From Anaerolineales bacterium (GTDB lineage Bacteria > Chloroflexota > Anaerolineae > Anaerolineales > Villigracilaceae): 64,000 nt of DNA. The position numbers were made by a program, and so were the translations under genes. The notes beneath the pieces are model-generated. The model had not been told where the DNA came from. It ran no database searches and worked only from the letters and a program-made list of their open reading frames with translations. Of the stretch, positions 1 to 8,909 are shown one piece after another. The stretch is taken from NCBI GenBank assembly GCA_030583905.1, contig CP129481.1, forward strand, positions 868,001 through 932,000, read 5' to 3'. How positions within the stretch are numbered: the first letter of the stretch is position 1; every line of letters begins with the position of its first letter.

Positions 1-2
1 TT

Positions 3-1478
3 GCTTTTTACGGGCTTGCCATCCGCTGGCTGAAACAAACTCCCGCCATCGGCGCAACCCTTCTTTTTATGAGCCAGCCTGTCCTGTGGGGGCACGCCTT
101 CATCAACCCAAAGGACACCCCTTTTCTTGCACTCTTTCTTCTCTCCATTTTTTTAGGATTGAGATTCTTCGACCTGCTTGAAACGATCCAGAAAAAAGAA
201 ACGGACCTTCGTTCCAAACGGATATCCGCGCTTCTGACCGCGCTCTGGCTTGTTTCTGTTTTCTCGCTCTTCATCTTCACCGAAGCCATCCGTGACTACA
301 TCGCGAGTCTGGTCTTGTCCGCGCAGGCTGGCAACACGAATATTTTTACGCTCATCGCCAAGAACATCGCCGCCGTTCCGGCAGAGACGTACACCCAGCG
401 TTATTTTCTGCTCTTCCTTCAAGTCCGCATGTACTACACGTTACTCATTACCATCCTGTTGCTGTATGTCTGGTATAAGTTCCGTCCTGATCTCATCAAA
501 ACCTTTTTTATCATTCTTTTACCTGCTGTGTTTCTCGGCTTTGCAACTTCCACGCGGATTCTCGGTCCGTTTGCCGGGTTGATCGTGGCATTGTTCGCGT
601 TACAGAAGAAAGGCAGGCAGGCGCTTCCCGCGCTTGCCATGTATGCTGGGATCGCCATGATCGTCACGTACCTGACCTGGCCCTATCTGTGGATGGATCC
701 GATCGGGCGTTTCTTTGAAAGCCTGAACGAAATGTCGCTGTATCCCTGGGCTGGGGTGACATTGTTCAATGGCGTCGGGTACAAGTCAACGGACCTGCCG
801 TATTCCTATCTGCCCGTCCTGCTTGGCATCCAATTGACCGAGCCAGTCTGGGTGTTGGCGATTGCCGGATGGATCGTGGCAATTGTCGGCGGAGAGAAGA
901 AGCGCGGGCTGGTCGTGTTGTCGCTCCTGTGGTTCGTCATCCCGCTTATCGGGTTTATCGCATTTCGCGCGGCGTTATACGATAACTTCCGGCAGATCCT
1001 GTTCATCCTGCCGCCGATCTTTTTGATGGCGGGCGTTGTGATCGAAAAATTGAAGAACGTCAACTGGCAGATCATGTTGATCTCGGTGTGTTTGATCCCG
1101 TCCGCGGTGGGGATTGGCGATCTGTATCCGTATGAATATATCTACTACAACAGTTTTGTCGGCGGCGTGAATGGCGCGGCTGGACGCTTTGAAACCGACT
1201 ACTGGGCAATTTCCTATCGCGAGGCGGCGGAGTATGTGAATGACACTGCCTCGCCCAATGCGGACATCTGGGTGGAGGGACCGGCACACTCATTCTCGTT
1301 GTTCGCACGCGGGGATTTGAAGATCTATTCGGCGGGTGAAACGGACCGCGCCGAGAGTTACGAATATGTGATCGCGACCACCCGCTACGGCTTGTACGAG
1401 GCGTCCCATCCCGATGCGGAAATTGTGCATCGGATCATGCGCGGTGACGCGGTGCTTACTGTTATAAAAAAACCTTGA
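3..1478 (+). CDS. GT39-like polytopic membrane glycosyltransferase, 5' end outside window
   Basis: The reading frame is open to the left edge of the window, so the N-terminus is missing; the first internal ATG (69) falls inside a hydrophobic stretch and is unlikely to be the true start. The visible part is a multi-pass membrane protein of about 490 residues with many hydrophobic helices and a soluble C-terminal tail. The tail carries a YNSFVGG...GAAGRFETDYW block of the kind seen in bacterial ArnT/PMT-like GT39 proteins. Such enzymes transfer sugars from polyprenyl-phosphate donors on the outer face of the membrane; donor and acceptor here cannot be told. The next gene begins 10 bp downstream. 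Confidence 0.75.
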   Translation, partial: AFYGLAIRWLKQTPAIGATLLFMSQPVLWGHAFINPKDTPFLALFLLSIFLGLRFFDLLETIQKKETDLRSKRISALLTALWLVSVFSLFIFTEAIRDYIASLVLSAQAGNTNIFTLIAKNIAAVPAETYTQRYFLLFLQVRMYYTLLITILLLYVWYKFRPDLIKTFFIILLPAVFLGFATSTRILGPFAGLIVALFALQKKGRQALPALAMYAGIAMIVTYLTWPYLWMDPIGRFFESLNEMSLYPWAGVTLFNGVGYKSTDLPYSYLPVLLGIQLTEPVWVLAIAGWIVAIVGGEKKRGLVVLSLLWFVIPLIGFIAFRAALYDNFRQILFILPPIFLMAGVVIEKLKNVNWQIMLISVCLIPSAVGIGDLYPYEYIYYNSFVGGVNGAAGRFETDYWAISYREAAEYVNDTASPNADIWVEGPAHSFSLFARGDLKIYSAGETDRAESYEYVIATTRYGLYEASHPDAEIVHRIMRGDAVLTVIKKP

Positions 1479-1488
1479 AAGAGAAACC

Positions 1489-3330
1489 ATGAACCTTCTT
1501 GAAATCTTGAATAAAAGAACACTGGTCGCCGACGGTGCGATGGGGACCATGCTCCACACGCGCGGCATTGACTTTGACAAATGCTTCGACGAACTCAACC
1601 TCACCAGCCCCGCCGCCGTCGCGGACATTCACCGCGAGTACATCGAAGCGGGCGCGGAGTTGATCATCACCAACACCTTCGGCGCGAACCGTTACAAGTT
1701 GAGTAAACACGGCTTGCAGGACGATGTCGTCGAGATCAACCGCGCGGGCGTGGAACTGGCAAAGCGTGTGGTCGCCGCATCATTCAAAGATGTGCTGATC
1801 GCAGGTGACGTGGGTCCGCTGGGGGTGAGGATCGCTCCTTATGGACGGGTCAAATTGGAGGAGGCGCGTGAGGCGTTCGCGGAGCAGATCCACGCATTGG
1901 CGGAAGCAGGCGCAGACCTGATCATCATCGAAACCATGAGCGATCTTTACGAAGTAGGTGAAGCCATCAAAGCCGCAAGGGATGTTTGCTCTCTACCCGT
2001 TGTTGCCTCCGTGACCTTCACCCGCGATGACCGCACATTGCTCGGCGACGACCCCGCGAAAGTGGCGCGCCGCGTCTCCGATGCAGGCGCGGACGTCATC
2101 GGCGTGAACTGCTCTGGCGGACCTTCGCAGTTGTTGCGTATTTTGAAGCAAATGCGGCAGGCTGTTCCTGCTGGAAAATTCTGGGTCAAGCCGAACGCAG
2201 GCTGGCCCGAACAAGTCAGCGGACGGATCATGTATCCCGCCGACGCAGATTACTTCGGTGAGTACGCACTGCAATTCCGCGAGGCAGGTGCGAATGTCGT
2301 CGGCGGCTGCTGTGGAACGACGCCCCAACACATTGCGGCGATTCGGAAGGCATTGGAATCCGCGCCGCTTCACTCCGTAATCGAGATCGCGGTCATGCCT
2401 GAAGACGAGATCTCCGCCGAGCCCGCCGAACAGCCGACACAACTCGCGCAAAAACTTGCGAATGGAAAATTCTGCATTTCCGTGGAAATGGATCCCCCAC
2501 GCGGACTTTCGACTCACAAACTTTTGGCAGGCGCGTCGCTTCTGCACGACTCAGGCGCGGACGTGATCAACGTTGCTGATAGCCCGATGGCGCGCATGCG
2601 CATGTCCGCGTGGGCGGTGTGCGATGTCGTCCAACGTCGGATCGGCGTGGAGACCACCCTGCACTTCCCGACGCGTGGACGCAACCTGCTCCGCGTGCAA
2701 GGCGACCTGCTCGCCGCGCACGCGCTCGGCATCCGCAACGTCTTCGTCGTCATGGGTGATCCAACCTCCATCGGTGATTATCCCGAAGCGACCGACAACT
2801 ACGACCTCGTCCCCTCGGGTCTGATTAAACTCATCAAGCAGGGCTTCAACATGGGCGTGGATCATTCGGGCACGAGCATCGGTCAGCCGACCAACTTCTT
2901 CGTCGGCGCGGCGCTCAACCTCTGCCCGCAGGATATGGACACCGAAATAAAAAATCTCCGCCGCAAGATCAACGCAGGCGCAGACTTCTTCCTAACCCAG
3001 CCCATCTACCGCGCCGACGACGGACCCAAACTCATCGCAGCCTACGAAGCGAAGCACGGCAAATTCGACAAGCCCATTCTCGCGGGCATCCTGCCGCTGG
3101 TCAGCGCGCGCCACGCCAGTTTCCTCCACAACGAAGTTCCCGGCGTCTTCATCCCTGACGAAGCCCGCCAGCGCATCGAAGACGCAGGCGAACACGGCGC
3201 AAAGGTCGGCGTGGAACTCGCCGTCGAACTCATCCAAGGCATCAAGAATTGGGCAAGCGGCATCTACATCATGCCGCAGTTCCACCGCTACGACATGGTC
3301 TCCGAGATCGTCGTCGCCGTGAAGGGATAA
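1489..3330 (+). CDS. Bifunctional homocysteine S-methyltransferase / methylenetetrahydrofolate reductase
   Basis: This 613-residue protein fuses two enzymes of methionine and one-carbon metabolism. Residues 1 to about 310 are a homocysteine S-methyltransferase barrel (early DGAMGTML; GGCCGT at about 271-276 supplies two of the zinc-binding cysteines). From about residue 327 a MetF-like FAD barrel begins (ISVEMDPPRG) and continues through VMGDPT and FFLTQPIY. The order matches the Bacillus YitJ-type fusion. The reductase half would make 5-methyl-THF and the N-terminal half would methylate homocysteine. The ATG at 1489 is directly followed by the conserved N-terminus. It begins 10 bp after the membrane protein gene, with no evident functional link. 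Confidence 0.93.
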   Translation: MNLLEILNKRTLVADGAMGTMLHTRGIDFDKCFDELNLTSPAAVADIHREYIEAGAELIITNTFGANRYKLSKHGLQDDVVEINRAGVELAKRVVAASFKDVLIAGDVGPLGVRIAPYGRVKLEEAREAFAEQIHALAEAGADLIIIETMSDLYEVGEAIKAARDVCSLPVVASVTFTRDDRTLLGDDPAKVARRVSDAGADVIGVNCSGGPSQLLRILKQMRQAVPAGKFWVKPNAGWPEQVSGRIMYPADADYFGEYALQFREAGANVVGGCCGTTPQHIAAIRKALESAPLHSVIEIAVMPEDEISAEPAEQPTQLAQKLANGKFCISVEMDPPRGLSTHKLLAGASLLHDSGADVINVADSPMARMRMSAWAVCDVVQRRIGVETTLHFPTRGRNLLRVQGDLLAAHALGIRNVFVVMGDPTSIGDYPEATDNYDLVPSGLIKLIKQGFNMGVDHSGTSIGQPTNFFVGAALNLCPQDMDTEIKNLRRKINAGADFFLTQPIYRADDGPKLIAAYEAKHGKFDKPILAGILPLVSARHASFLHNEVPGVFIPDEARQRIEDAGEHGAKVGVELAVELIQGIKNWASGIYIMPQFHRYDMVSEIVVAVKG

Positions 3331-3357
3331 AATGTAGGGGCAACCCGCCCATTGATC

Positions 3358-3405
3358 CGTAGGTCAAGCTTATAGCGTGACGTCACGTTATAAACGTGAC
3401 TTACG
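3358..3405. repeat. 48-bp imperfect intergenic palindrome (REP-like)
   Basis: The two 24-nt arms, centred between 3381 and 3382, pair at 20 of 24 positions; two of the four mismatches would be G-U pairs in RNA. The core CGTGACGTCACG is a perfect 12-bp palindrome (3376-3387). It lies in the 94-bp gap before the membrane protein gene and has no T run, so it is not a standard intrinsic terminator. Confidence 0.7.
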
Positions 3406-3424
3406 AAATCTGCGAGACACCTCT

Positions 3425-5338
3425 ATGAAATTCTTCCGTATCATTTTTAGTTTTTTGATTGGCTTCGCCGCCAGCCTTTTCCTCGCCCTGACTTTCTTCG
3501 GCTATTCAACCTTTGACTCCCCCATAGATCGCATCTTTCTCCTCCTCGTGCCTGCTCTTGCCATCGGGCTGACTCTCCACCAAGCCTTTCCATCCCTCTC
3601 CGCATGGGTGCGCCGCCTCCGCGACCAATTCAGCATTCCCTATTACCTGCTTGCCTTTCTCTTCGCCCTCAAACTCACTTACGGACTCGTCGGCTACCTG
3701 CAAGCCCCGCTGCGGACTCCATACAACATGGCGCTGTTCACGGCGTTTTCCATCACCCTCGGCTGTGTGATCGGATATTACTATGTGAAGCGCGCCGCGA
3801 ATTCTTTTCTCAACAACGGCTTCCTCAGCAAGCCGCTGAATATTCTGCTCGCCCTAATTCTCCCGATCTTTGCGGCTGCTATCATTTACGGAAGCGCCCA
3901 ATTTCCATCCATGTTCGTCTGGGACTATGTCACTGTTCCGCAACAATGGACGTCGCTGTTTTTCATCGTCGCCATCTCCGCGGGCATGTGGAGTCTTGCC
4001 CTTTTAGAAAAGTTTGGGAAGAACCAATTATTTGAGACTATAAAACAATTGCAATTTATCGTTTCCCTCTCCCAAAACCTGCCCGGACTCTACGCAGGCA
4101 GCATGTTCTTCATCGTGCAAGCCATCCTCGCCCGTGCCATCCACCACCCCGCGCTGACCTACAACACCGTCCTCTTCGAAGCCGACGCCGGTCCGTGGAT
4201 GGAGATTCTCGCCAGCCCCGCAGGCGGCTCGGTAGGGCGCGCCGTGCATCCGCTCAGCCTGCTCATCATCCGCCCGTTGATTCGACTCGTAGCAGGCATC
4301 ATGGGCGAGCAATACGCCCTCGGCGGGATGCTCGTCACCTCGGCGATTGCGGGCTTGTGCGTTTTCATGGTTTGGCTCTTCGTCAAACGCGCTACAGACT
4401 CCAAGACCTACGCCTTCCTTTTCGCCATTCTGCTCGGCTCCACCTCCACACACCTGCTCTTCGGCTCGCTGACCGAAAATTACATCTTCGGCGCGGCTTC
4501 GCTGATTTTCTTCTTCCTGCTGATTCAATCGAATGAAACCCGCTTCTCCGTTCTCGTCCCTGCGGGCTTGTTACTCTTCGGCATCACCATCACCAACATT
4601 GCACAAGGCATCATCGGCTTGTTCTTCAACAAGTTCGGTTTTCGCCGCCTCATCCAATACGGCGTGACCGTGCTTGCGTTCGGCGTTCTGCTGGCTACCT
4701 TCGTGGACGTGATCACGCCCGGCAAGCAGGGCTTGTTCTTTGTGCCTGACGATATTTCCTTCGAGATGAACTTCGTGTCGTCCGACCAAGGCAACCTATC
4801 CGACCCGATGCGCCTGTCCGATTCTGCTTCCATCACCCGCAAACTGCAAGTCGTCACCCGCTCCGTCCTGCTATATGGATTCGTCGCCCCGAAACCCATC
4901 GAAGCTGTTTCTGAAAAGCCGCCCTTCCCGACGATTGACTTGAAAACCTACGACGTCCGCACCAAGGCGCTTGCCCCTTACAAAGGAATCGCCCGCCTCG
5001 CCCCTGCGGTGTGGCTGCTCCTGCTCGCAAGCGGATTCCTGCTCTTCATAAAAAATCTCCGCACATCCAAACATACCCCGCTGATGCTCGGTCTGCTTGG
5101 CGCGATCTCGTTCAACTTCATCCTGCATCTCTTCTACGGCACGGAGATTTTCCTGTACACATCCTATTGGGTGTACGCCTTCGTGCTTTTTCTTGCGCTG
5201 GCATTCTCCGAGTTCGCTCACAAGGCATGGGTGCAATGGGGTCTGTCTGCCATTGTTCTGATGTTCATGGCGAACAACTTTTGGTTCATCTTCGCCATCC
5301 AGCAGGCGTTGGCTCCATTCTATGCCGCAGTGCCGTAA
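3425..5338 (+). CDS. Large polytopic membrane protein, possibly GT39-like
   Basis: The protein has 637 residues and is mostly hydrophobic segments, perhaps 14 or more membrane spans, with a soluble loop around residues 440-520. I recognise no catalytic motif with certainty. The overall build and the neighbouring genes suggest an envelope glycan or lipid-linked sugar protein. I chose the ATG at 3425 because the in-frame GTG at 3377 lies inside a palindromic repeat and would add 16 charged residues in front of a natural membrane N-terminus. The family could also be a generic uncharacterised membrane protein of Chloroflexota. Confidence 0.7.
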   Translation: MKFFRIIFSFLIGFAASLFLALTFFGYSTFDSPIDRIFLLLVPALAIGLTLHQAFPSLSAWVRRLRDQFSIPYYLLAFLFALKLTYGLVGYLQAPLRTPYNMALFTAFSITLGCVIGYYYVKRAANSFLNNGFLSKPLNILLALILPIFAAAIIYGSAQFPSMFVWDYVTVPQQWTSLFFIVAISAGMWSLALLEKFGKNQLFETIKQLQFIVSLSQNLPGLYAGSMFFIVQAILARAIHHPALTYNTVLFEADAGPWMEILASPAGGSVGRAVHPLSLLIIRPLIRLVAGIMGEQYALGGMLVTSAIAGLCVFMVWLFVKRATDSKTYAFLFAILLGSTSTHLLFGSLTENYIFGAASLIFFFLLIQSNETRFSVLVPAGLLLFGITITNIAQGIIGLFFNKFGFRRLIQYGVTVLAFGVLLATFVDVITPGKQGLFFVPDDISFEMNFVSSDQGNLSDPMRLSDSASITRKLQVVTRSVLLYGFVAPKPIEAVSEKPPFPTIDLKTYDVRTKALAPYKGIARLAPAVWLLLLASGFLLFIKNLRTSKHTPLMLGLLGAISFNFILHLFYGTEIFLYTSYWVYAFVLFLALAFSEFAHKAWVQWGLSAIVLMFMANNFWFIFAIQQALAPFYAAVP

Positions 5339-5359
5339 ACGCTACAGTACAATATCCGC

Positions 5360-5785
5360 ATGAAACACATTCGAAGCACCGCTCCGCTGATCCTGGCTGT
5401 TTTAGCCATTCTAATAGCCGCGTTTCAGATATTTCAATCACGGAACGACCGCATCTGGAATGGTCCCCAAGTGGAGATGGTCACAAGATGGGAAGACCGA
5501 ATTCAACCCCTGCGGGATGCGCTTCCTCCCGGTCTGGATCGCGCCGGGTACATTGACAAATCCATCATCCTTGAACGCCCGAGCGAATTCGACTTGGAGG
5601 AATTCCTTTTAATGCAATACTCCGTGGCGCCAGTGGTTCTTCATGCCGGCATTGACGAGGAATGGATAATCTGCAACGTGGAGAGCGGCATCAACCTTCA
5701 GGGTTGGCTTGACGCGAACATTTCAGAATATGAGATTCAGGGCTTTGGCTTCGGTTTGTATCTCATCCACATATTGGACCGTTGA
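5360..5785 (+). CDS. Hypothetical protein with one N-terminal membrane anchor
   Basis: The 141-residue product has one hydrophobic segment (about residues 8-25) followed by a soluble, probably extracytoplasmic domain; I recognise no family. The gene lies 21 bp after one polytopic membrane protein gene and its stop is 3 bp before the ATG of the next, so the three are probably co-transcribed. That position suggests an accessory subunit of the flanking membrane proteins, which is inference only. Confidence 0.65.
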   Translation: MKHIRSTAPLILAVLAILIAAFQIFQSRNDRIWNGPQVEMVTRWEDRIQPLRDALPPGLDRAGYIDKSIILERPSEFDLEEFLLMQYSVAPVVLHAGIDEEWIICNVESGINLQGWLDANISEYEIQGFGFGLYLIHILDR

Positions 5786-5788
5786 ACC

Positions 5789-7150
5789 ATGACAGCCCTT
5801 CTCGCCCTCATCAGCTTGCTTCCGCGCCTGTTGCTTGGTCTGGGGATTGTCCATGTTGTGTGGTCCTCTCTGGAAAAAAAATACATCCTCATAAAACTGT
5901 TTTTGGCAGGGGCAGTGGGGTTTGGTCTTTCATCCCTGCTTGCTTTTCTCTGGATTTGGCTTGGTCTCCCTCTTACAACCTATGTGATCGTTGAAACTGT
6001 CTTCGCGATTTCCCTGACGCTGTGGATGTTGTTTCGCTTTAAAAAGGATTTGCTTTCTGCGCTTCCATCCCTCCGTTCTGGCTGGGATGTCAACCCGATC
6101 TGGCTCATCCTTCTGACATTTGGCAGTGCGATCTTTGTGGTTAACCTGCTGCAGTATGGGTTTCAATTCCCTCATGGAAGCATGGATGCATGGATGAATT
6201 GGAACGTAGTCTCCCGTTTCCTCGTGGACGGAGATGACTGGAGAAATACTTTTTCTCGATCCATGGGTCACCCAGATTATCCTTTGTTCATAACCTTGAA
6301 TAATGCGATCACATGGATTTTTTTGAAAAAGAACTCGGTCTGGGGACCGATTTCCTTTCATATCGTCATTGCATTTTGTACGGCTGGGCTTTTGTTTTCC
6401 CTGATCAACGCCGTTAAGGGTTCGTTACAGGCATCGCTTGTTGTGATTTTATTTGCAACGCAGTTGTTCATAGCCGAAATGGGCATGAGCCAACTGGCGG
6501 ATTTCCCCATCTCTTATCTAATTCTGGGAACGGGAGGATGTACGTTGCTTTATGTCATTTCCGGTGAGAGGAGGCTTGCCATCCTTGCCGGATTTTTGGC
6601 TGGGCTTGCAGCATGGACCAAGAACGAGGGGATCGTCGTTGTTCTCAGTGGTTTATTCATCTGGATCATTATTGCTTTTATCCGTGAACGCACTGTGATT
6701 AAGGAGTATCTTTTAGGGATTGCTTTTCCCTTAGCCGTTGTTTTTCTTTTTAAGATTTTTTTAGCCCCGTCGAATGATATATTTTCCGCTAATATTAATT
6801 TCTTGGCGAAAATCACCAATTGGGATCGATATTTACTTATCTTTCGCGAGGCGGGTTCCACCATTTGGAAACCCGGCGAAGACCCTATCAGCTTGATTGG
6901 ACTTATAATAGTTTACGGGCTCGTCATTGGCAGAAGCGAGAAACGCATCAGAGGTCTATGGACGATTGGACTGCTCATCCTTGCTCAATTATCAGCCTAC
7001 TTTGCCATCTACCTGATCACGCCGCACGATCTGTATTGGCACTTGTGGACATCGCTCAGCCGTCTCTATATGCACATCCTGCCGCTCGCATTTCTATTGT
7101 TTTTCGTCTGGATCAAATCTCCGCAGGAACTTGAATCAAAAGAGAGTTGA
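5789..7150 (+). CDS. GT39-like polytopic membrane glycosyltransferase
   Basis: The protein has 453 residues and about 11-12 predicted membrane helices. The first extracytoplasmic loop (around residues 125-160) contains the acidic GSMDAWMNWN and DGDDWRN regions. A short loop with acidic and tryptophan residues after an early helix is typical of GT-C fold enzymes, including GT39 and related families. It starts 3 bp after the hypothetical membrane-anchored protein, and its stop is 1 bp before the coaX start, so transcription probably continues into coaX. Donor and acceptor are unknown. Confidence 0.7.
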   Translation: MTALLALISLLPRLLLGLGIVHVVWSSLEKKYILIKLFLAGAVGFGLSSLLAFLWIWLGLPLTTYVIVETVFAISLTLWMLFRFKKDLLSALPSLRSGWDVNPIWLILLTFGSAIFVVNLLQYGFQFPHGSMDAWMNWNVVSRFLVDGDDWRNTFSRSMGHPDYPLFITLNNAITWIFLKKNSVWGPISFHIVIAFCTAGLLFSLINAVKGSLQASLVVILFATQLFIAEMGMSQLADFPISYLILGTGGCTLLYVISGERRLAILAGFLAGLAAWTKNEGIVVVLSGLFIWIIIAFIRERTVIKEYLLGIAFPLAVVFLFKIFLAPSNDIFSANINFLAKITNWDRYLLIFREAGSTIWKPGEDPISLIGLIIVYGLVIGRSEKRIRGLWTIGLLILAQLSAYFAIYLITPHDLYWHLWTSLSRLYMHILPLAFLLFFVWIKSPQELESKES

Positions 7151-7151
7151 C

Positions 7152-7916
7152 ATGCTGCTCACCATTGACATCGGGAATACCAATCTCACGCTTGGCTTGT
7201 ATGAAGGCGATGTGCTCGGCGCGCACTGGCGTCTCGCCACCGACCACAACCGCATGCCTGATGAATACGGCTTGCAACTGCTGGGTCTGTTACAGAATGC
7301 GGATAAAACCATCAAGGACATCAAAGGGATTTCACTGGCGTCCGTAGTCCCGCCGTTGACCGGACGTGTCGTTCAAGCCTGCCGCGAGTATCTTAAACAG
7401 GAGCCGCTTGTAGTAGATGCTGGGGTTAAAACCGGTATCAAGATCCGCTATGAAGATCCCAAAGCCGTCGGCGCAGACCGCGTGTGTGATGCGGTTGCCG
7501 TGATGAAACTCTACGGTGGTCCCGCCTGCGTGGTGGACTTTGGCACGGCAACCACTTTCAATGCGATTACAAAGGACGGTGAATATCTTGGCGGCGCGAT
7601 TATGGCGGGAGTCAACCTTGCCGCAGAAGCGTTGTATAACCGTGCTGCGAAACTTCCGCGTATTGACTTGCAGGTGCCGCCATCCGTCATTGGACGGAAT
7701 ACGGTCCATGCAATGCAATCGGGGCTGCTGTTTGGGTATGTGAGCATGGTCGAGGGAATGGTATCAAGATTCCGGTCCGAATTGGGAGGCGATATGAAGG
7801 TCGTCGCTACGGGCGGGCTGGCGGAAGTCATCGCCAAAGAGACAAAGGTCATTGACATCATCGCCCCGTGGCTCACGCTCGAAGGGTTGCGCATCATCTG
7901 GGAGCTTAATCGCTAA
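7152..7916 (+). CDS. coaX: Type III pantothenate kinase
   Basis: CoaX phosphorylates pantothenate in the first step of coenzyme A synthesis. The 254-residue protein has the ASKHA-fold hallmarks: the N-terminal phosphate-binding TIDIGNTN, GADRVCDAVA in the middle, VDFGTATTF, and a glycine-rich ATGGLAE near the C-terminus. I took the ATG at 7152, which puts the phosphate loop at residues 4-11 as in other CoaX proteins; an upstream in-frame start at 7131 would overlap the previous gene. The stop of the preceding gene is 1 bp away. The 3' end overlaps the convergent EamA gene by 11 bp. Confidence 0.95.
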   Translation: MLLTIDIGNTNLTLGLYEGDVLGAHWRLATDHNRMPDEYGLQLLGLLQNADKTIKDIKGISLASVVPPLTGRVVQACREYLKQEPLVVDAGVKTGIKIRYEDPKAVGADRVCDAVAVMKLYGGPACVVDFGTATTFNAITKDGEYLGGAIMAGVNLAAEALYNRAAKLPRIDLQVPPSVIGRNTVHAMQSGLLFGYVSMVEGMVSRFRSELGGDMKVVATGGLAEVIAKETKVIDIIAPWLTLEGLRIIWELNR

Positions 7917-8826
7917 AGCGTAACAACATCACGCTGACCAGTACAAGCAGGCTCCCGATCAACTGAGCGCCTGTCAGGATTTCACTCAAGAAGAGATACG
8001 CCCAAACCGCCGTGAATGCAGGTTCAAGTGTGGCGATCAGGTTTGCCGTGGTGGGAGAGAGATAACGGATGCTCAAGGTGTACAACCCAAACCCGCCGAG
8101 CGTAGGGACCACGCCGAGAAAGAATAGAATTCCCCAGCCTGAAATTGAATCTCCCAGCCAGAGCATATCGGCAAGCGGAGTTTTGCCGGAGATGAACAGG
8201 TCATTCCCAATGTTGAAGAAGAATAAAAAGACGGTCGCCCACGCAAAGCTGTGGAGCAGCGCTGTCCATGAATTGATCTGCCGGTCTGCGGCGGCTTTGC
8301 CTTGCAGGTTGTAGATGGCGAACATCAAACCGGTCAGTAACCCAAAGATGATGCCAAGCGGGTTGAGATTCCATGTCGCGATGTCGTACGCACCCGAAAC
8401 GAAAATGATCCCTGCGATGCTCAACAAAATCGAAATGATCTTGATGTTGCTGAATGTCTCTTTGTGAACAATGCGGCTCAGGAGTGCCGTCATTGCGGGC
8501 GAGGAAAATGCCATTACTGTTGCAACAGCCGCCCCGTTGTACTGAACCGAGAGCGTCCACATCGAATTGAAAAGCGCAACGACCAGTCCATAAATGATCA
8601 TGAAATTCCAGTGCGTACGATCGAGGTGCAAAAGGCGGCGGCTGAAGATCAGCAATCCAACCAGCATACCGAGCGAGACGAACAGGTCGCGCCAGAAGGC
8701 GAGCACGAGCGCGGGCAGTTGGTAGGCGGTGTTGAGATAACTGATGAAGATGGCGGTGGTGGACCAGATAACGGTGGCGATGAGCGCGATGATGAATCCG
8801 CGCGCGGTGCGGGTGGATTGAGGCAT
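7906..8826 (-). CDS. EamA/DMT-family transporter
   Basis: The 306-residue integral membrane protein has ten hydrophobic helices arranged as two EamA repeats (about residues 10-145 and 160-303). The second repeat ends in the usual LxATLEPAFTAVWAYLFLSE block. Members of the drug/metabolite transporter superfamily export amino acids, nucleotides or other metabolites; the substrate cannot be read from sequence. A purine-rich AGGAG stands just upstream of the ATG at 8826. The gene is convergent with coaX and divergent from the beta-helix protein. Confidence 0.9.
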   Translation of the reverse strand: MPQSTRTARGFIIALIATVIWSTTAIFISYLNTAYQLPALVLAFWRDLFVSLGMLVGLLIFSRRLLHLDRTHWNFMIIYGLVVALFNSMWTLSVQYNGAAVATVMAFSSPAMTALLSRIVHKETFSNIKIISILLSIAGIIFVSGAYDIATWNLNPLGIIFGLLTGLMFAIYNLQGKAAADRQINSWTALLHSFAWATVFLFFFNIGNDLFISGKTPLADMLWLGDSISGWGILFFLGVVPTLGGFGLYTLSIRYLSPTTANLIATLEPAFTAVWAYLFLSEILTGAQLIGSLLVLVSVMLLRFSD

Positions 8827-8909
8827 GGGGCTCCTATTAAGATAATGACTGGTTCATAATGAATTAATTATTGGGTGATATAACACTTTTTACACTAGGA
8901 AGGTTTATG

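Noticed and set aside
3377..3424. Upstream GTG start for the large membrane protein
   Set aside because: It lies inside the palindromic repeat, has no ribosome-binding site, and adds charged residues before the membrane helix.
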